Of a stretch of DNA of 64,000 bases, positions 34,430 through 43,151 are shown in pieces (within the stretch, counting starts at the first letter, position 1; every line of letters begins with the position of its first letter). Source of the DNA: Planctomycetota bacterium (lineage in GTDB: Bacteria; Planctomycetota; PUPC01; DSUN01). Where the stretch lies: NCBI GenBank assembly GCA_035384565.1, contig DAOOIT010000032.1:5772-69771 (forward strand), read 5' to 3'. The notes under the pieces were generated by a model. The model was not told the DNA's origin and made no database searches. It worked only from the letters and a program-made list of their open reading frames with translations. The position numbers and the translations under genes are program-made.

Positions 34430-34903
34430 ATGGAACGCACGCTGGTCCTGATCAAGCCCGACGCTGTGCAACGGCGCCTGGTCGGGCGCATCGTGGCGCG
34501 GTTCGAGGCCAAGGGCCTTCAGCTCGTCGCCCTCAAGATGATGAAGGTTTCCGAGGAGCTGGCCCGCCGCCACTATGCGCCGCACGAGGGCAAGCCCTTC
34601 TACGAGCCGCTCATCCGCTTCATGACCGGCGGCCCCACCGTGGCCCTCATCCTCGAGGGCAAGCGCGCCGTCGAGGTCGTGCGCCGCATGATGGGCCCCA
34701 CCTTCGGCCCCGACGCCCCGCCCGGCACCCTCCGCGGCGACTTCGCCGTGAGCAACCGCTTCAACCTCGTGCACGGCTCCGACTCGCCCGAGACGGCTGA
34801 GAAGGAGATCGCTCTGTTCTTCGACGAGGCCGAACTGGTAGACTGGTGGCCGGATGACATGGAGCAGGTCTACGACTTCAGCGAGGGGGGCGAGCCGGTA
34901 TGA
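34430..34903 (+). CDS. ndk: Nucleoside-diphosphate kinase
   Basis: The 157-residue enzyme transfers the gamma-phosphate between nucleoside triphosphates and diphosphates. Seen are LVLIKPDAV with the nucleotide-binding Lys, MTGGPTVALILEG, the GPTFG...APPGTLRGDF segment and the phosphohistidine motif NLVHGSDS (His 115). It is slightly longer at the C terminus than most bacterial Ndk. Its TGA overlaps the hemB ATG (ATGA), indicating translational coupling. Confidence 0.97.
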   Translation: MERTLVLIKPDAVQRRLVGRIVARFEAKGLQLVALKMMKVSEELARRHYAPHEGKPFYEPLIRFMTGGPTVALILEGKRAVEVVRRMMGPTFGPDAPPGTLRGDFAVSNRFNLVHGSDSPETAEKEIALFFDEAELVDWWPDDMEQVYDFSEGGEPV

Positions 34904-35874
34904 GCTACCCTGAAATCCGCCCGCGCCGACTGCGCCGCTCGGAGGCGATTCGCCGCCTCGTGCGCGAGACGCATCTCCACACCGACAGCCTCGTGCTGCC
35001 GCTCTTCGTGCGCCCCGGCAAGGGCGTGCGCAACCCCATCGCGTCCATGCCCGGCCACTGCCAACTCTCCGTGGACGAGCTGGTGAAGGACTGCCGCGAG
35101 GCGGCCGCCCTGGGCATTCCCGCCGTGCTCCTCTTCGGCATCCCGTCGGCCAAGAACCCCGTGGGCGCCGAGGCCTACGCCGCCGACGGCATCGTGCAGC
35201 GCGCGCTCCGCGCCGTCAAGGCCGCCGTGCCCGACCTGCTGCTCATCACCGACGTGTGCCTGTGCGAGTACACCAGCCACGGCCACTGCGGCGTGCTGAG
35301 AGGCCAGGAGGTGGACAACGACGCGACGCTCGAGCTGCTCGCGAAGATGGCCGTCTCGCACGCCAAGGCGGGCGCCGACCTCGTGGCCCCCAGCGACATG
35401 ATGGACGGCCGGGTGGGCGCCATCCGCGCGGCGCTCGACGCGCAGGGCTTCACGCAGACGCCCATCCTGGCCTATTCGGCCAAGTACGCCTCGGCCCTCT
35501 ACGGCCCGTTCCGCGACGCCGCCGAGTCGCCCCCCCAGTTCGGCGATCGCCGCGGCTACCAGATGGACCCCGCCAACGGCGACGAGGCGATCCGCGAGGT
35601 GGCGCTCGACATCGCCGAGGGCGCCGACATCGTGATGGTGAAGCCCGCCCTGCCCTACCTCGACATCATCTGGCGCGTGAAGCAGGAGTTCGGCGTCCCG
35701 GTCGCCGCCTACCACGTGAGCGGCGAGTTCTCCATGCTCAAGGCCGCCGCGGCCAACGGCTGGCTCGACGAGCGCCGCGCCGCGCTGGAAGTGCTCACCG
35801 CCATCCGTCGCGCGGGGGCCGAAATCCTGATCACCTACTTCGCCCGCGACGTGGCCCGCTGGCTGGCCGACTAG
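34900..35874 (+). CDS. hemB: Delta-aminolevulinic acid dehydratase (porphobilinogen synthase)
   Basis: The 324-residue cytoplasmic enzyme joins two 5-aminolevulinates to porphobilinogen for heme and corrinoid synthesis. The zinc site DVCLCEYTSHGHCG (Cys 120, 122, 130) is intact, marking a zinc-dependent form. The two Schiff-base lysines are in YSAKYAS (Lys 195) and MVKPALPY (Lys 248). PDLLLITDV and YQMDPANGDEA are conserved too. Length is typical. It overlaps ndk by four bases, and an FMN-binding protein gene follows after 15 bases. Confidence 0.98.
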   Translation: MSYPEIRPRRLRRSEAIRRLVRETHLHTDSLVLPLFVRPGKGVRNPIASMPGHCQLSVDELVKDCREAAALGIPAVLLFGIPSAKNPVGAEAYAADGIVQRALRAVKAAVPDLLLITDVCLCEYTSHGHCGVLRGQEVDNDATLELLAKMAVSHAKAGADLVAPSDMMDGRVGAIRAALDAQGFTQTPILAYSAKYASALYGPFRDAAESPPQFGDRRGYQMDPANGDEAIREVALDIAEGADIVMVKPALPYLDIIWRVKQEFGVPVAAYHVSGEFSMLKAAAANGWLDERRAALEVLTAIRRAGAEILITYFARDVARWLAD

Positions 35875-35889
35875 GCCTCGGAGACCCTT

Positions 35890-36828
35890 GTGCGCTCTGC
35901 CTTGGCCCTCTCCCTCCTTGCGGCAGCGGGCTCAGCCCTGGCCGCAACCCCCGCGCGCAAGCCGTCGCTCGACCAGGCCCTGGCCGACCTGAAGATCCCG
36001 CCCCCGTGGCTCGACGCCGTGCCGCTCGATGTCGCCCCCGGAACACCCTGGAACAAGGCGTGGGACCGCATCGAGGTGCTGCTGATGACGGCCGACCCCG
36101 CCGACCGGCGCAAGGCGGTGAAGTTGGCCTACGAGTACCAGAAGGATGGCAGGGCGCGCGACGGCATGCCTGCCGCCACCTACTTCCTGGCGGGCGAGAC
36201 AGCCTGGGCACTGGTCGAGCACAGGAAGCTGGCGAACAAGAACGCCGTGGCCTGGATGCGCCTGGCCTCGTGCTACCGGCACTTCGGCGAGCACGCGCAG
36301 GCCCTCGCGGCGCTCGACGAGGCGCTCAAGCATCTGCCCGACCCGCCCTGGCGCTCGTTCCAGGAAGCCCAAGTGAGCGAGGCCCGGGGCGACGTGCTGG
36401 CCGACCGCGGCGACCGCGCGGCCGCCGAAGCCGCCTACGAGCGCGCCAGGGATCTCTATGCAGCCATCCCACCCAAGCCCCCGCTCGAGCTGGCCGCATC
36501 GCGCGCCGCCGCACGCGTCGCGGCAAAGGCCGACATGCTCGGCCGCGACGCCCTCAAGACGGCCCGACTGCGCGACGGCACGTTCTCGGCCACCGTCTTC
36601 GGCTACTCCGACCACATCCGGGCCACCGTGACCGTGCGCGACGGCAGGATCGCAGACGTGACGCTGGACCACAAGGAGAGGGCCGACCTCGGTGCCCGCA
36701 CCGTCCTGCCCGAGCGCATCGTGCGCGAGCAGCGGGCCGATGTGGATGCCATCACCGGCGCCACCATCACGTCGCAGGCCATCCAGAGCGCCGTATTCCA
36801 GGCGCTCAAGCAGTCGGCCGGCCTGTGA
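35890..36828 (+). CDS. Exported TPR protein with C-terminal FMN-binding domain
   Basis: The 312-residue protein has a signal peptide (VRSALALSLLAAAGSALA, GTG start), a helical region with TPR-like repeats (about 95-200: NAVAWMRLASCYRHFGEHAQALAALDEAL split over two helices), and an FMN-binding domain with DGTFSATVFGYSDHIRATV, the spaced QRADVDAITGATITSQA, and AVFQALKQ. In RnfG/NqrC-type domains the threonine of the (S/T)GATxTS motif carries covalent FMN. No ApbE flavin transferase is nearby. The TPR-plus-FMN combination is unusual; a periplasmic electron-transfer role is inferred. Confidence 0.8.
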   Translation: MRSALALSLLAAAGSALAATPARKPSLDQALADLKIPPPWLDAVPLDVAPGTPWNKAWDRIEVLLMTADPADRRKAVKLAYEYQKDGRARDGMPAATYFLAGETAWALVEHRKLANKNAVAWMRLASCYRHFGEHAQALAALDEALKHLPDPPWRSFQEAQVSEARGDVLADRGDRAAAEAAYERARDLYAAIPPKPPLELAASRAAARVAAKADMLGRDALKTARLRDGTFSATVFGYSDHIRATVTVRDGRIADVTLDHKERADLGARTVLPERIVREQRADVDAITGATITSQAIQSAVFQALKQSAGL

Positions 36829-36846
36829 GCACGGCGAGGGCGCAAC

Positions 36847-37299
36847 GTGATCCGCATCAAGCCCCACCACTTCATTGATCTTGTGGCCGATATCGGACGT
36901 GGCCAGACCGCCTGGGAGCCGCACCCCTACGGCCACGCGGTGCACAGCGTCGCCGCCGCCATCCTGGCCGACCCCGACGTGCTGCTCGAGATAGAGCTGG
37001 GCGCCGACGACATTTGCGCGCCGTGCGTCCACAACGTGGGCGGCCTGTGCGACGACGTGATTGACACCAGCTTCCGCCCCGCCGCGCCCAGGTCGAAGCG
37101 CGAGTGGAACCTGCTCATTGACCGCCGCTGGTGCGAGCGCCTGGGTTTGGCCCCGGGCGACCGCCTTACCGCCCGCCACTTCGCCCAGCGCCTCCGCGAC
37201 CGCATGGGCGACATCACCGACATCTACCGCGAACTACCTGCCGACCGCACCGCTTCGCGCGCCCGCGCCATCCGGGCGGGCATCGCCAAATGGGCGTGA
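36847..37299 (+). CDS. DUF1284-like cysteine-containing protein
   Basis: The 150-residue protein starts IRIKPHHFIDL and has GADDICAPCVHNVGGLCDD, matching the RpHHLL and DdiCxxCP...C pattern of DUF1284, a small family with a probable iron-sulfur or zinc cysteine cluster (visible Cys in CAPC and LCDD). The start is GTG with GAGG seven bases upstream. Last gene of the rimI-ndk-hemB run; it converges on nagA with an 18-base gap. Biochemical role unknown. Confidence 0.75.
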   Translation: MIRIKPHHFIDLVADIGRGQTAWEPHPYGHAVHSVAAAILADPDVLLEIELGADDICAPCVHNVGGLCDDVIDTSFRPAAPRSKREWNLLIDRRWCERLGLAPGDRLTARHFAQRLRDRMGDITDIYRELPADRTASRARAIRAGIAKWA

Positions 37300-37317
37300 G
37301 GGCGCGGGAGAATCCTG

Positions 37318-38526
37318 CTACTCCACCACCCGCCGATGCACGCAGGGCGGGCAGCGGTTTTCGGGGTCGAAGACCACGACGCCGCGCACGCAGGTGAGGC
37401 GCACACTCAGGCGCTCGTCGAAGGCCACGAGATTGGCCTCCTTGCCCACTTCGAGGCTGCCCATGCGCGCCGACACTCCGACGACTCGCGCGGGGTTGAT
37501 GGTGGCCATCTGCACCGCGTCCTTCAGGGGTATCTCCATGAGCCGCACGGCGTTGCGCACCGCGCGGTCCATCGTGAGGTTCGAGCCGAGGATGCGGTTG
37601 TCGTGCACGCTGCGGCACACGTCGTCAGGGCGGGCGTAGACCTCTTCGCCGTCGTCGCGCTTGTAGCGCCCCTCGGGCAGGCCGGCGGTGAAGGTGCCGT
37701 CGGTGATGAGCGAGAGGCGGCTGAGGCCCTTGGCCTTGAGCGCCAGGCGGAGCATGATCGGGTGCACGTGCACCCCGTCGCAGATCAGCTCGCTCGTCAG
37801 TTCGTCGGTGAGCATCACCATCTCGTCGAGGCGTGCGCGGCTCAGGCCGCGCTCGGGCGGGGGATAGCCGTAGCGCGTGGCATTGAACAGGTGGGTGGCG
37901 TGGGAGAGGCCGGCGCTGACGGCGGTGCGGAACTCCTCCCACGTGACGCACGAGTGGCCCACCGAGGCCACCACGTCGTGCGTCACCAGGGCGCGGATCA
38001 GCTCGGTGCCGCCCTCGATCTCGGGCGAGAGCGTCATCAGGGCAATCGCGTCGCCGAAGCGGTCGAGGACGTCGTCCAGCTCGCCGTCCTGGTAGCGGCT
38101 GCGGGCGCGGTCGGGGTTCAGGCCCCCGATGCACACGGGGTTCACGTACACGCCCTCCACGTGCGCGCCCAGCACCAGCGCGCCGTGGGGCGGCTCGGTG
38201 CGGAAATAGTCCACCATGCCCAGCCACTCGGGCTCGAGCGACTGGAGGGTGGGCGCGAACGCCACGCCGCCGCGGCGCGCCTTGAACCGCGCCATCGTGG
38301 CGATGCCCGCCTCGTCCGACGCCTTGCCGCCGCCCGCGCCGTGGCAGTGGATGTCAATGAACCCGGGGGCGAGGATCAGGCCATCGAGGTCCACCACCGT
38401 CTCGCCCTCGTGGGTGTCGGGCGCCTGGAAATGGCCCAGGGCGGCAATCTCCTCGCCGTGGATGCGCAGCCAGCCATTGGGCCGGTCCTCCCACGGCGTG
38501 ATCACGCGGCAGTTGCGGAAGAGCAC
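37318..38526 (-). CDS. nagA: N-acetylglucosamine-6-phosphate deacetylase
   Basis: The 402-residue amidohydrolase removes acetate from GlcNAc-6-phosphate in amino-sugar catabolism and cell-wall recycling. Visible motifs are PGFIDIHCHGAGG (metal HxH), LGAHVEGVYVNP with the metal Glu (usually HLEGP), SVGHS, ATHLFNA, CDGVHVHP and LITDG with the catalytic Asp. The variant VEGVYVNP differs from the classic LEGPF motif, so the exact substrate could be a related N-acetyl sugar phosphate. A GTG start has GAGGAGG five bases upstream, and a promoter is predicted. Confidence 0.88.
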   Translation of the reverse strand: MLFRNCRVITPWEDRPNGWLRIHGEEIAALGHFQAPDTHEGETVVDLDGLILAPGFIDIHCHGAGGGKASDEAGIATMARFKARRGGVAFAPTLQSLEPEWLGMVDYFRTEPPHGALVLGAHVEGVYVNPVCIGGLNPDRARSRYQDGELDDVLDRFGDAIALMTLSPEIEGGTELIRALVTHDVVASVGHSCVTWEEFRTAVSAGLSHATHLFNATRYGYPPPERGLSRARLDEMVMLTDELTSELICDGVHVHPIMLRLALKAKGLSRLSLITDGTFTAGLPEGRYKRDDGEEVYARPDDVCRSVHDNRILGSNLTMDRAVRNAVRLMEIPLKDAVQMATINPARVVGVSARMGSLEVGKEANLVAFDERLSVRLTCVRGVVVFDPENRCPPCVHRRVVE

Positions 38527-38589
38527 GGGCGCCTCCTCGGCAAGGGTCGGACCCCGCGCGCTGCGGCGGGGCAGGCTGTTTCGCCGGCG

Positions 38590-38618
38590 ATCTTAGCCCG
38601 GCGCCCGCGCCGAGTCAA
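38590..38618 (-). promoter_or_regulatory. Predicted promoter for nagA
   Basis: On the minus strand TTGACT (38618-38613) and TAAGAT (38595-38590) with a 17-base spacer, 64 bases upstream of the GTG start. Confidence 0.6.
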
Positions 38619-38735
38619 CTCGACGGGCGGTCGCGCCATCCCCGGGCGGCCGAGGGGCCGGACAGGTCCGACCCGTCCGACGCCCCCTTGGCATTCGCCC
38701 GGCCTCTGCGGCCTGTCGCCGGGCGAAAATCCGGG

Positions 38736-38764
38736 TTGATCGCCCGTCGTGGGTTTGCTAGTAT
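38736..38764 (+). promoter_or_regulatory. Predicted promoter for the PEP-CTERM gene
   Basis: TTGATC (38736-38741) and TAGTAT (38759-38764) with a 17-base spacer, 55 bases before the GTG start. Confidence 0.52.
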
Positions 38765-38819
38765 GTGAGGGATGTGGCAGTCCCCCTCCCAACCAGGGTC
38801 CGGCAGAAGGAGTAGGTGA

Positions 38820-40283
38820 GTGCTTCGCCTGCGCATGCTCGTGTGGATCGCCCTCCTCGGTGTGACGGCATCGCCAACCATCCAGGCAGCGCTGCTCTAT
38901 CCTGAGTCCGACACGTACGGCCAGAGCAACAACTCGGGCCCCTACGGCTCGAGCACGATTCTGGCCCTCAAGTACAGCGAGCCGGGCGACACGCTCTACA
39001 GCCGGAAGACGTGGATCCGCTATGACCTGTCGGACCTCGTGGTGGCGGACTTCACGAACCCGAGCCTCAACCTGCCCATGATCGAGTCGGGCCTCGGCAC
39101 CGACGCGACGGGGAACTGGACGTTTCATGTCTACGGCCTGACCGATGAATCGCTCGACAGTTGGAGCGAGGCCAGTTTGCTGTGGAACACGGCGCCGGCC
39201 AACGTCACCGGCTCGGGCACCGCTGTGGACCCGACCAAGACCGTGAGCCTCGGCACCTTCACCGTCTCGGGCAAGGGCTACACCGGCTCGTCCACCACCT
39301 ACACGATCTCGGGCGCCGCGCTCCAGAGCTTCCTGGCCGCGGACACCAACCAGCGGGTGACCTTCATCGTGACCCGCGACACGCAGGCGCCGAACGCCAC
39401 CGTCAACTACGCCCACGCGCTCGCCTCGCGCGAGCACGGCACGGTGGCTCCGGCCAGCCTCGTGCTGCCCAGCGCCGTGCTCGGCCCGCCCACCTACTAC
39501 GCGCACGAGGGCTTCAGCTACGACACCGGCGACCTGAACAACCGCGCGGGCGGCCTGGGCTGGAACAGCCCCTGGACCGCCACCAGCGCCAACGAGTCGG
39601 TGATCGCGCCCGCGCTGCCGCTCAGCTACGCGCAGGGCTACGGCCTCGTGGAGGGCGGCGACCGCGCCCTGGCCATCACCGGCAACACCGACCCCACCCT
39701 CGCCAGCCGCACCCTGCGCCGCACCTGGAGCGCCAACGAGGTCTACATCAGCTTCCTCCTGCGTTGGGCGCAGGGCTCGGTGGGCCAGAACGACTTCGTG
39801 GCGATCTGGCTGGGCAACAGCAACGGCCCCAGCATCGGCGTCAAGGGCAACGAGGACACGGCCGACCCGAATCGGCTCGATTTCTTCACCCGTCTCTCGG
39901 GCTCCGGCACGGCCCGCTACGCGGGGAACATCACCGACGACAGCACGTTTTTCATCATCGGCCGTCTCGTCAAGGGCGGCTCGGGCAACTACGAGACCTA
40001 CGAGCTGTGGGTGAACCCTAACTTCGAGAACGACACGATCCCCGACGTCATCGCCACCGGGAACGCGGGGTTCTCGTCCTTCACCACCGTCGGCCTGCGC
40101 TCGGTCAATCTGGATGCGGGCGAGCTGGTGATCGTGGACGAGTTGCGCCTGGGAACCTCGTGGACCGATGTGTTCCCGCAGAACATGGCCATCCCCGAGC
40201 CCGCCACGCTGGGGCTGCTGGGGCTGGGCGTCGCCGCGCTCGCTCGACGGGCCTCGGCGCGGCGAAGGAGCCGAGGCTGCTGA
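38820..40283 (+). CDS. PEP-CTERM sorted surface protein with DNRLRE-type domain
   Basis: The 487-residue exported protein has a signal peptide (LVWIALLGVTASPTIQAA). It carries an N-terminal DNRLRE/CBM96-like beta domain (SDTYGQSNN, SRKTWIRYDLS, WTFHVYGLTDES) and a second jelly-roll-like domain with LRLGTSW near the end. The C terminus IPEPATLGLLGLGVAALARR is a PEP-CTERM sorting tail: the PEP box, a membrane helix and an arginine cluster, cut by exosortase. GTG start with AAGGAG seven bases before. Likely a surface or exopolysaccharide-associated protein. Confidence 0.85.
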   Translation: MLRLRMLVWIALLGVTASPTIQAALLYPESDTYGQSNNSGPYGSSTILALKYSEPGDTLYSRKTWIRYDLSDLVVADFTNPSLNLPMIESGLGTDATGNWTFHVYGLTDESLDSWSEASLLWNTAPANVTGSGTAVDPTKTVSLGTFTVSGKGYTGSSTTYTISGAALQSFLAADTNQRVTFIVTRDTQAPNATVNYAHALASREHGTVAPASLVLPSAVLGPPTYYAHEGFSYDTGDLNNRAGGLGWNSPWTATSANESVIAPALPLSYAQGYGLVEGGDRALAITGNTDPTLASRTLRRTWSANEVYISFLLRWAQGSVGQNDFVAIWLGNSNGPSIGVKGNEDTADPNRLDFFTRLSGSGTARYAGNITDDSTFFIIGRLVKGGSGNYETYELWVNPNFENDTIPDVIATGNAGFSSFTTVGLRSVNLDAGELVIVDELRLGTSWTDVFPQNMAIPEPATLGLLGLGVAALARRASARRRSRGC

Positions 40284-40822
40284 CCCGCCGCGCCCGGGTT
40301 CGCCTGCGCCGACTTGCCGCAACACGCCATCGGCGCTCGGAAATCTTCTCAGACGCCATGCGGACCGCCTGGCCGGCGCAAGCTTTTCCGTATCAGGCAG
40401 TTAGGTGTGGTGCCGACCCGCCCGTGAGGCAGGGAGGCGCGTCGGTGCGGGCGCGCGGGGCCGGGCAAGCGCCCATACTTGCTCATCCCTGTGGGGAGGA
40501 AGTGAGCAAGTATGAGCAGAACGGCGAGAATGAGCGATTCTTGCGGCTCCGGCCATTCCGGGCCTGTCAGAACGATGAGCAAGTATGGGTGGAAGGGCGA
40601 GGATGGGCGATTCTCGCGGCTCCGGCGATGCCGGGCCTGTCAGGGCGATGAGCAAGTATGGGCGGAAGGGCGAGGAAGCAGGAGCCGGCCCGGGGGCTCG
40701 GGCCACAAGGCGATCGGCCCGGGGTTGCCCCATCGAGACGGCTCGCCGTGCGCTCGAGATGACCCAACTCGTTGCCCCCGGTGGGTCCTGCGCTCTGGGG
40801 CAGTAGAGCCGGCCTGCGGCGG
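40284..40822. other. Intergenic region between convergent genes, mostly repeat DNA
   Basis: No gene is supported here. Positions 40472-40685 hold the TGAGCAAGTATG repeat array; the flanks 40284-40471 and 40686-40822 show no recognised element. Several frames are open across it, but the proteins are repeat translations without ribosome sites. Confidence 0.6.
40472..40685. repeat. Tandem 73-bp repeats of the TGAGCAAGTATG family with an inverted head copy
   Basis: An inverted head CCCATACTTGCTCA (40472-40485) faces TGAGCAAGTATG at 40503. Two complete 73-bp direct units follow at 40503-40575 and 40576-40648, then a third, truncated unit from 40649 to about 40685. Both units contain GGCGA..GCGATTCT.GCGGCTCCGGC. 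The same unit occurs, inverted, at 2581-2642. The units are alike throughout, so this is not a CRISPR array. Confidence 0.9.
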
Positions 40823-41671
40823 TCAATGAGGCGCGGCGGCAATGGGGTGGAAGAGTGGAATGCGGCCGTGCTTCGCGGCGCCGAACTCCGCCAGGAACTC
40901 CTGCGTCTCCCGCGACACCAGAAAGTCCGACAGCGCGCGTGCCCCGGTCGAGTTGGTGTGGGGGAAGCGCGCGGGGTTGGCCTCCATCACCACATAGGGG
41001 CGGCGCATGTCGGGGTCGGCCTCGACCAGAATCTTCATGCCCTCGGCCTTGAGCTTGCCGAAGAGCACCGGCATGCGGCCCACGATGATGTAGGCGCCGC
41101 GCTTCTGCGCGAAGGTGAGCGCGTCCAGATGGCCGTCGGTTTCGTCGGGGATCACCCAGGGGCCTTTGGGCTCGACCCCCGCCTTCTGCCAGAGCTTGTG
41201 GGACATCTCGCGGGTGCCGATGCCGTGGAAGTCCACAAACGGCGCCTGAGCCCGGGCGATGCGGCGGCAGGCTTCGGCGCCGTCGGCCAGCCCGGCGATG
41301 CCCGCGGGGTCGGCAGCCGGCCCCACGATGACCAGGTCGTTGCGCGTCCAGGGCCGCATGTTCACCCCGTAGCCGTCGGCCACGAGGTCGGTCGTGATGT
41401 CGCCGGAGTGCATGGTCAACAGGTCGGCCTTGCCGGCGCGGAACGGCTCGGAGATGAGGGGACGCGGCCCTGAGGCGACGACCTCGACCTGGTAGCCCGT
41501 GGCCGCCTCGAAGCGCTTGGCGATCTCCGGCCACAGCCCGGTCATCACCATGCCGCCGATCACCGCTGTGCGCACGACTCGCGAACGGCCCTCAGGCCGC
41601 GCGGCCTCACGCTGGGTGCCACACGAGCCGAAGGCCAGCGTCAGCACAACCGGAATCGCAATGGTGCGCAT
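40823..41671 (-). CDS. TupA-like tungstate-type substrate-binding lipoprotein
   Basis: The 282-residue solute-binding protein has a lipoprotein-type signal (VVLTLAFGSCGTQ). Conserved features of the tungstate-binding TupA group are TGYQVEVVASGPRPL, GKADLLTMHSGD, ADGYGVNMRPWTRNDLVIVGP and ADPAGI, then the hinge PFVDFHGIGTREM. The canonical TTTS oxyanion motif near the N terminus is replaced by AVIGGM. No tupB/tupC permease or ATPase gene is nearby. It is the third gene of a run with a PEP-CTERM protein and a pseudopilin, starting 10 bases after the latter. Confidence 0.78.
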   Translation of the reverse strand: MRTIAIPVVLTLAFGSCGTQREAARPEGRSRVVRTAVIGGMVMTGLWPEIAKRFEAATGYQVEVVASGPRPLISEPFRAGKADLLTMHSGDITTDLVADGYGVNMRPWTRNDLVIVGPAADPAGIAGLADGAEACRRIARAQAPFVDFHGIGTREMSHKLWQKAGVEPKGPWVIPDETDGHLDALTFAQKRGAYIIVGRMPVLFGKLKAEGMKILVEADPDMRRPYVVMEANPARFPHTNSTGARALSDFLVSRETQEFLAEFGAAKHGRIPLFHPIAAAPH

Positions 41672-41681
41672 GTTGATTCTC

Positions 41682-42380
41682 TCATGGCAGGGGGGGCTGG
41701 TTGATGCCGCCGGTGCCGGTCTCCCAGCGCACGTCGCTGCGGCGCGGGTCTCCTACGCCGCAGCCGACGTAGACGCCCTGGAATGACTCGACGTGATGGT
41801 CCAGGAACACGAGATTGGCCTTGCCCTGATGGCGCGCCACGACGCTGTACTCCTTCTTCGACGGCGCGGTGGCGGAGTAGGCGCCGTGCGCGTCGGCCAT
41901 GAACACGGTCTGGGATGGGTAGGGCATCTCGCTCAGGCGATGCGGCGCAGGGCGGATCCAGGGCGAGACGTAGATGTTCATCGCGTAGGGCAGGAAGTAC
42001 AGCCACCCGGGGTCCGTGGCCATGGGGCACACGAGCACCGAGTGCTCGCCCTCCCGTGGCCGTCGCCCCTCCACGGCCATCTGCCAGTACGGCGGCAGCC
42101 CGGCGTAGGGAGGCAGGCAGTTGAACCAGTCCGACATTCGGTTGATCACGGCGAGCTTCTGCTCGCCCTGGCCGCGGCGAGGGATGAAGCCGTCCCAGTC
42201 CTCCAGGTAGAGGGCAAGCGCCTGGCCAAGCTGGGAGAGGTTGGCCTTGCACCCGAGGGCGTGGGTGCTGGCGCGGGCCCGGTGCAGCGCCGGCAGCAGC
42301 AACGTGGTAAGGACGGCGATCACGCCCATGACCACGAGCAGTTCGATGAGGGTGAAGGCGCGCTTTCTGCCCGCCGTCAT
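41682..42380 (-). CDS. Pseudopilin-like protein with H-X9-DG box
   Basis: A 232-residue type II secretion/type IV pilin-like protein. It has a short basic leader, then the prepilin peptidase site A-FTLIELLVV and a hydrophobic helix, followed by a globular domain. RHQGKANLVFLDHH near the C terminus is the H-X9-DG processing-associated motif of planctomycete pseudopilins, with DHH replacing DGH. Such proteins are numerous in planctomycetes; the secretion machine is encoded elsewhere. The gene starts just after the PEP-CTERM gene stop, in one apparent operon. Confidence 0.85.
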   Translation of the reverse strand: MTAGRKRAFTLIELLVVMGVIAVLTTLLLPALHRARASTHALGCKANLSQLGQALALYLEDWDGFIPRRGQGEQKLAVINRMSDWFNCLPPYAGLPPYWQMAVEGRRPREGEHSVLVCPMATDPGWLYFLPYAMNIYVSPWIRPAPHRLSEMPYPSQTVFMADAHGAYSATAPSKKEYSVVARHQGKANLVFLDHHVESFQGVYVGCGVGDPRRSDVRWETGTGGINQPPLP

Positions 42381-42383
42381 GGT

Positions 42384-43151
42384 TCAGTTCCTTCGCCGCC
42401 GCAGGCCGGCCGCCGCCAGCCCTAGGGAGAAGATGGCCACGGACGCCGGCTCGGGAATGGCCGCGGGCGCGGCGTCGGCGGTAAGCCGCAACACGGGCGG
42501 CAGGCGCGGCAGCGGAATGTCGCGCGCGTTGAAGGTGAAGCCCACCGTGTCGCTCGCCGCGGTGAGGAACAGGCTCACCGGCCCCGCCGCGAGAATGTCG
42601 TCCACAAACGCCTCCGGCAGACTCAGGGTGAGCGAGAGGGGGCCGTCCACGCCGAGGTTGGTGAAGAGGCCCAGCGACATGTCCAGCGCGGGCTGAAGCA
42701 GCAGCAGCCCGGACGAGTAGGTTACGCCGTCGGCGGTGGGCGCGTTGGGCGTGCCGGTGCCCTCGGCCCAGGCGTCGTTCGCCAGCCAGCGCACCTCGAA
42801 CTGCCCGATGCCGCGATTGAAGATAGGGTTGTTGGGGGTGCCCTGTTCGGTAAGGTCCAGGACGGCGTCCTCGAGCTGCCAGCCTCCGGCGCCGAAGGCC
42901 GCGTCCATGGCCGCCACAAAGGCAGAGAGATCGAAACGCATGAAGGTGTTGAGCAGCCCGCGCTGCTGCCCCGAGGCGTTCACGGCGGCCGAGCCCGAGA
43001 CCGAGAGGCCGCCCGCCAGCCCGTAGTTGCTGGCCGGCGCTTCCGAACGCACGAACGCGTCCGCCGTCGGCGTGATCGAGATCGTGATAGGCACCGCCCA
43101 CACGGCTCCGCTGAGAACTGAGAGCCACAAGCCGATCAGGAGGCGTCGCAT
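42384..43151 (-). CDS. PEP-CTERM sorted protein with DNRLRE-like domain
   Basis: The 255-residue exported protein has a signal peptide (RRLLIGLWLSVLSGAVWA). One DNRLRE-type beta domain follows (TPTADAFVRSEAP, then LLNTFMRFDLSAF). A PEP-CTERM tail, IPEPASVAIFSLGLAAAGLRRRR, is seen in parts: PEP box, helix, arginines. The ATG at 43151 has AAGGAG nine bases upstream. It is followed directly by a pseudopilin gene and then a binding-lipoprotein gene. Like the one at 38820 it should be sorted by exosortase, not encoded here. Confidence 0.83.
   Translation of the reverse strand: MRRLLIGLWLSVLSGAVWAVPITISITPTADAFVRSEAPASNYGLAGGLSVSGSAAVNASGQQRGLLNTFMRFDLSAFVAAMDAAFGAGGWQLEDAVLDLTEQGTPNNPIFNRGIGQFEVRWLANDAWAEGTGTPNAPTADGVTYSSGLLLLQPALDMSLGLFTNLGVDGPLSLTLSLPEAFVDDILAAGPVSLFLTAASDTVGFTFNARDIPLPRLPPVLRLTADAAPAAIPEPASVAIFSLGLAAAGLRRRRN

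Noticed and set aside
40472..40685. Tandem repeats looked at as a CRISPR array
   Set aside because: The 73-bp units are alike throughout; there are no variable spacers between short constant repeats and no cas genes.
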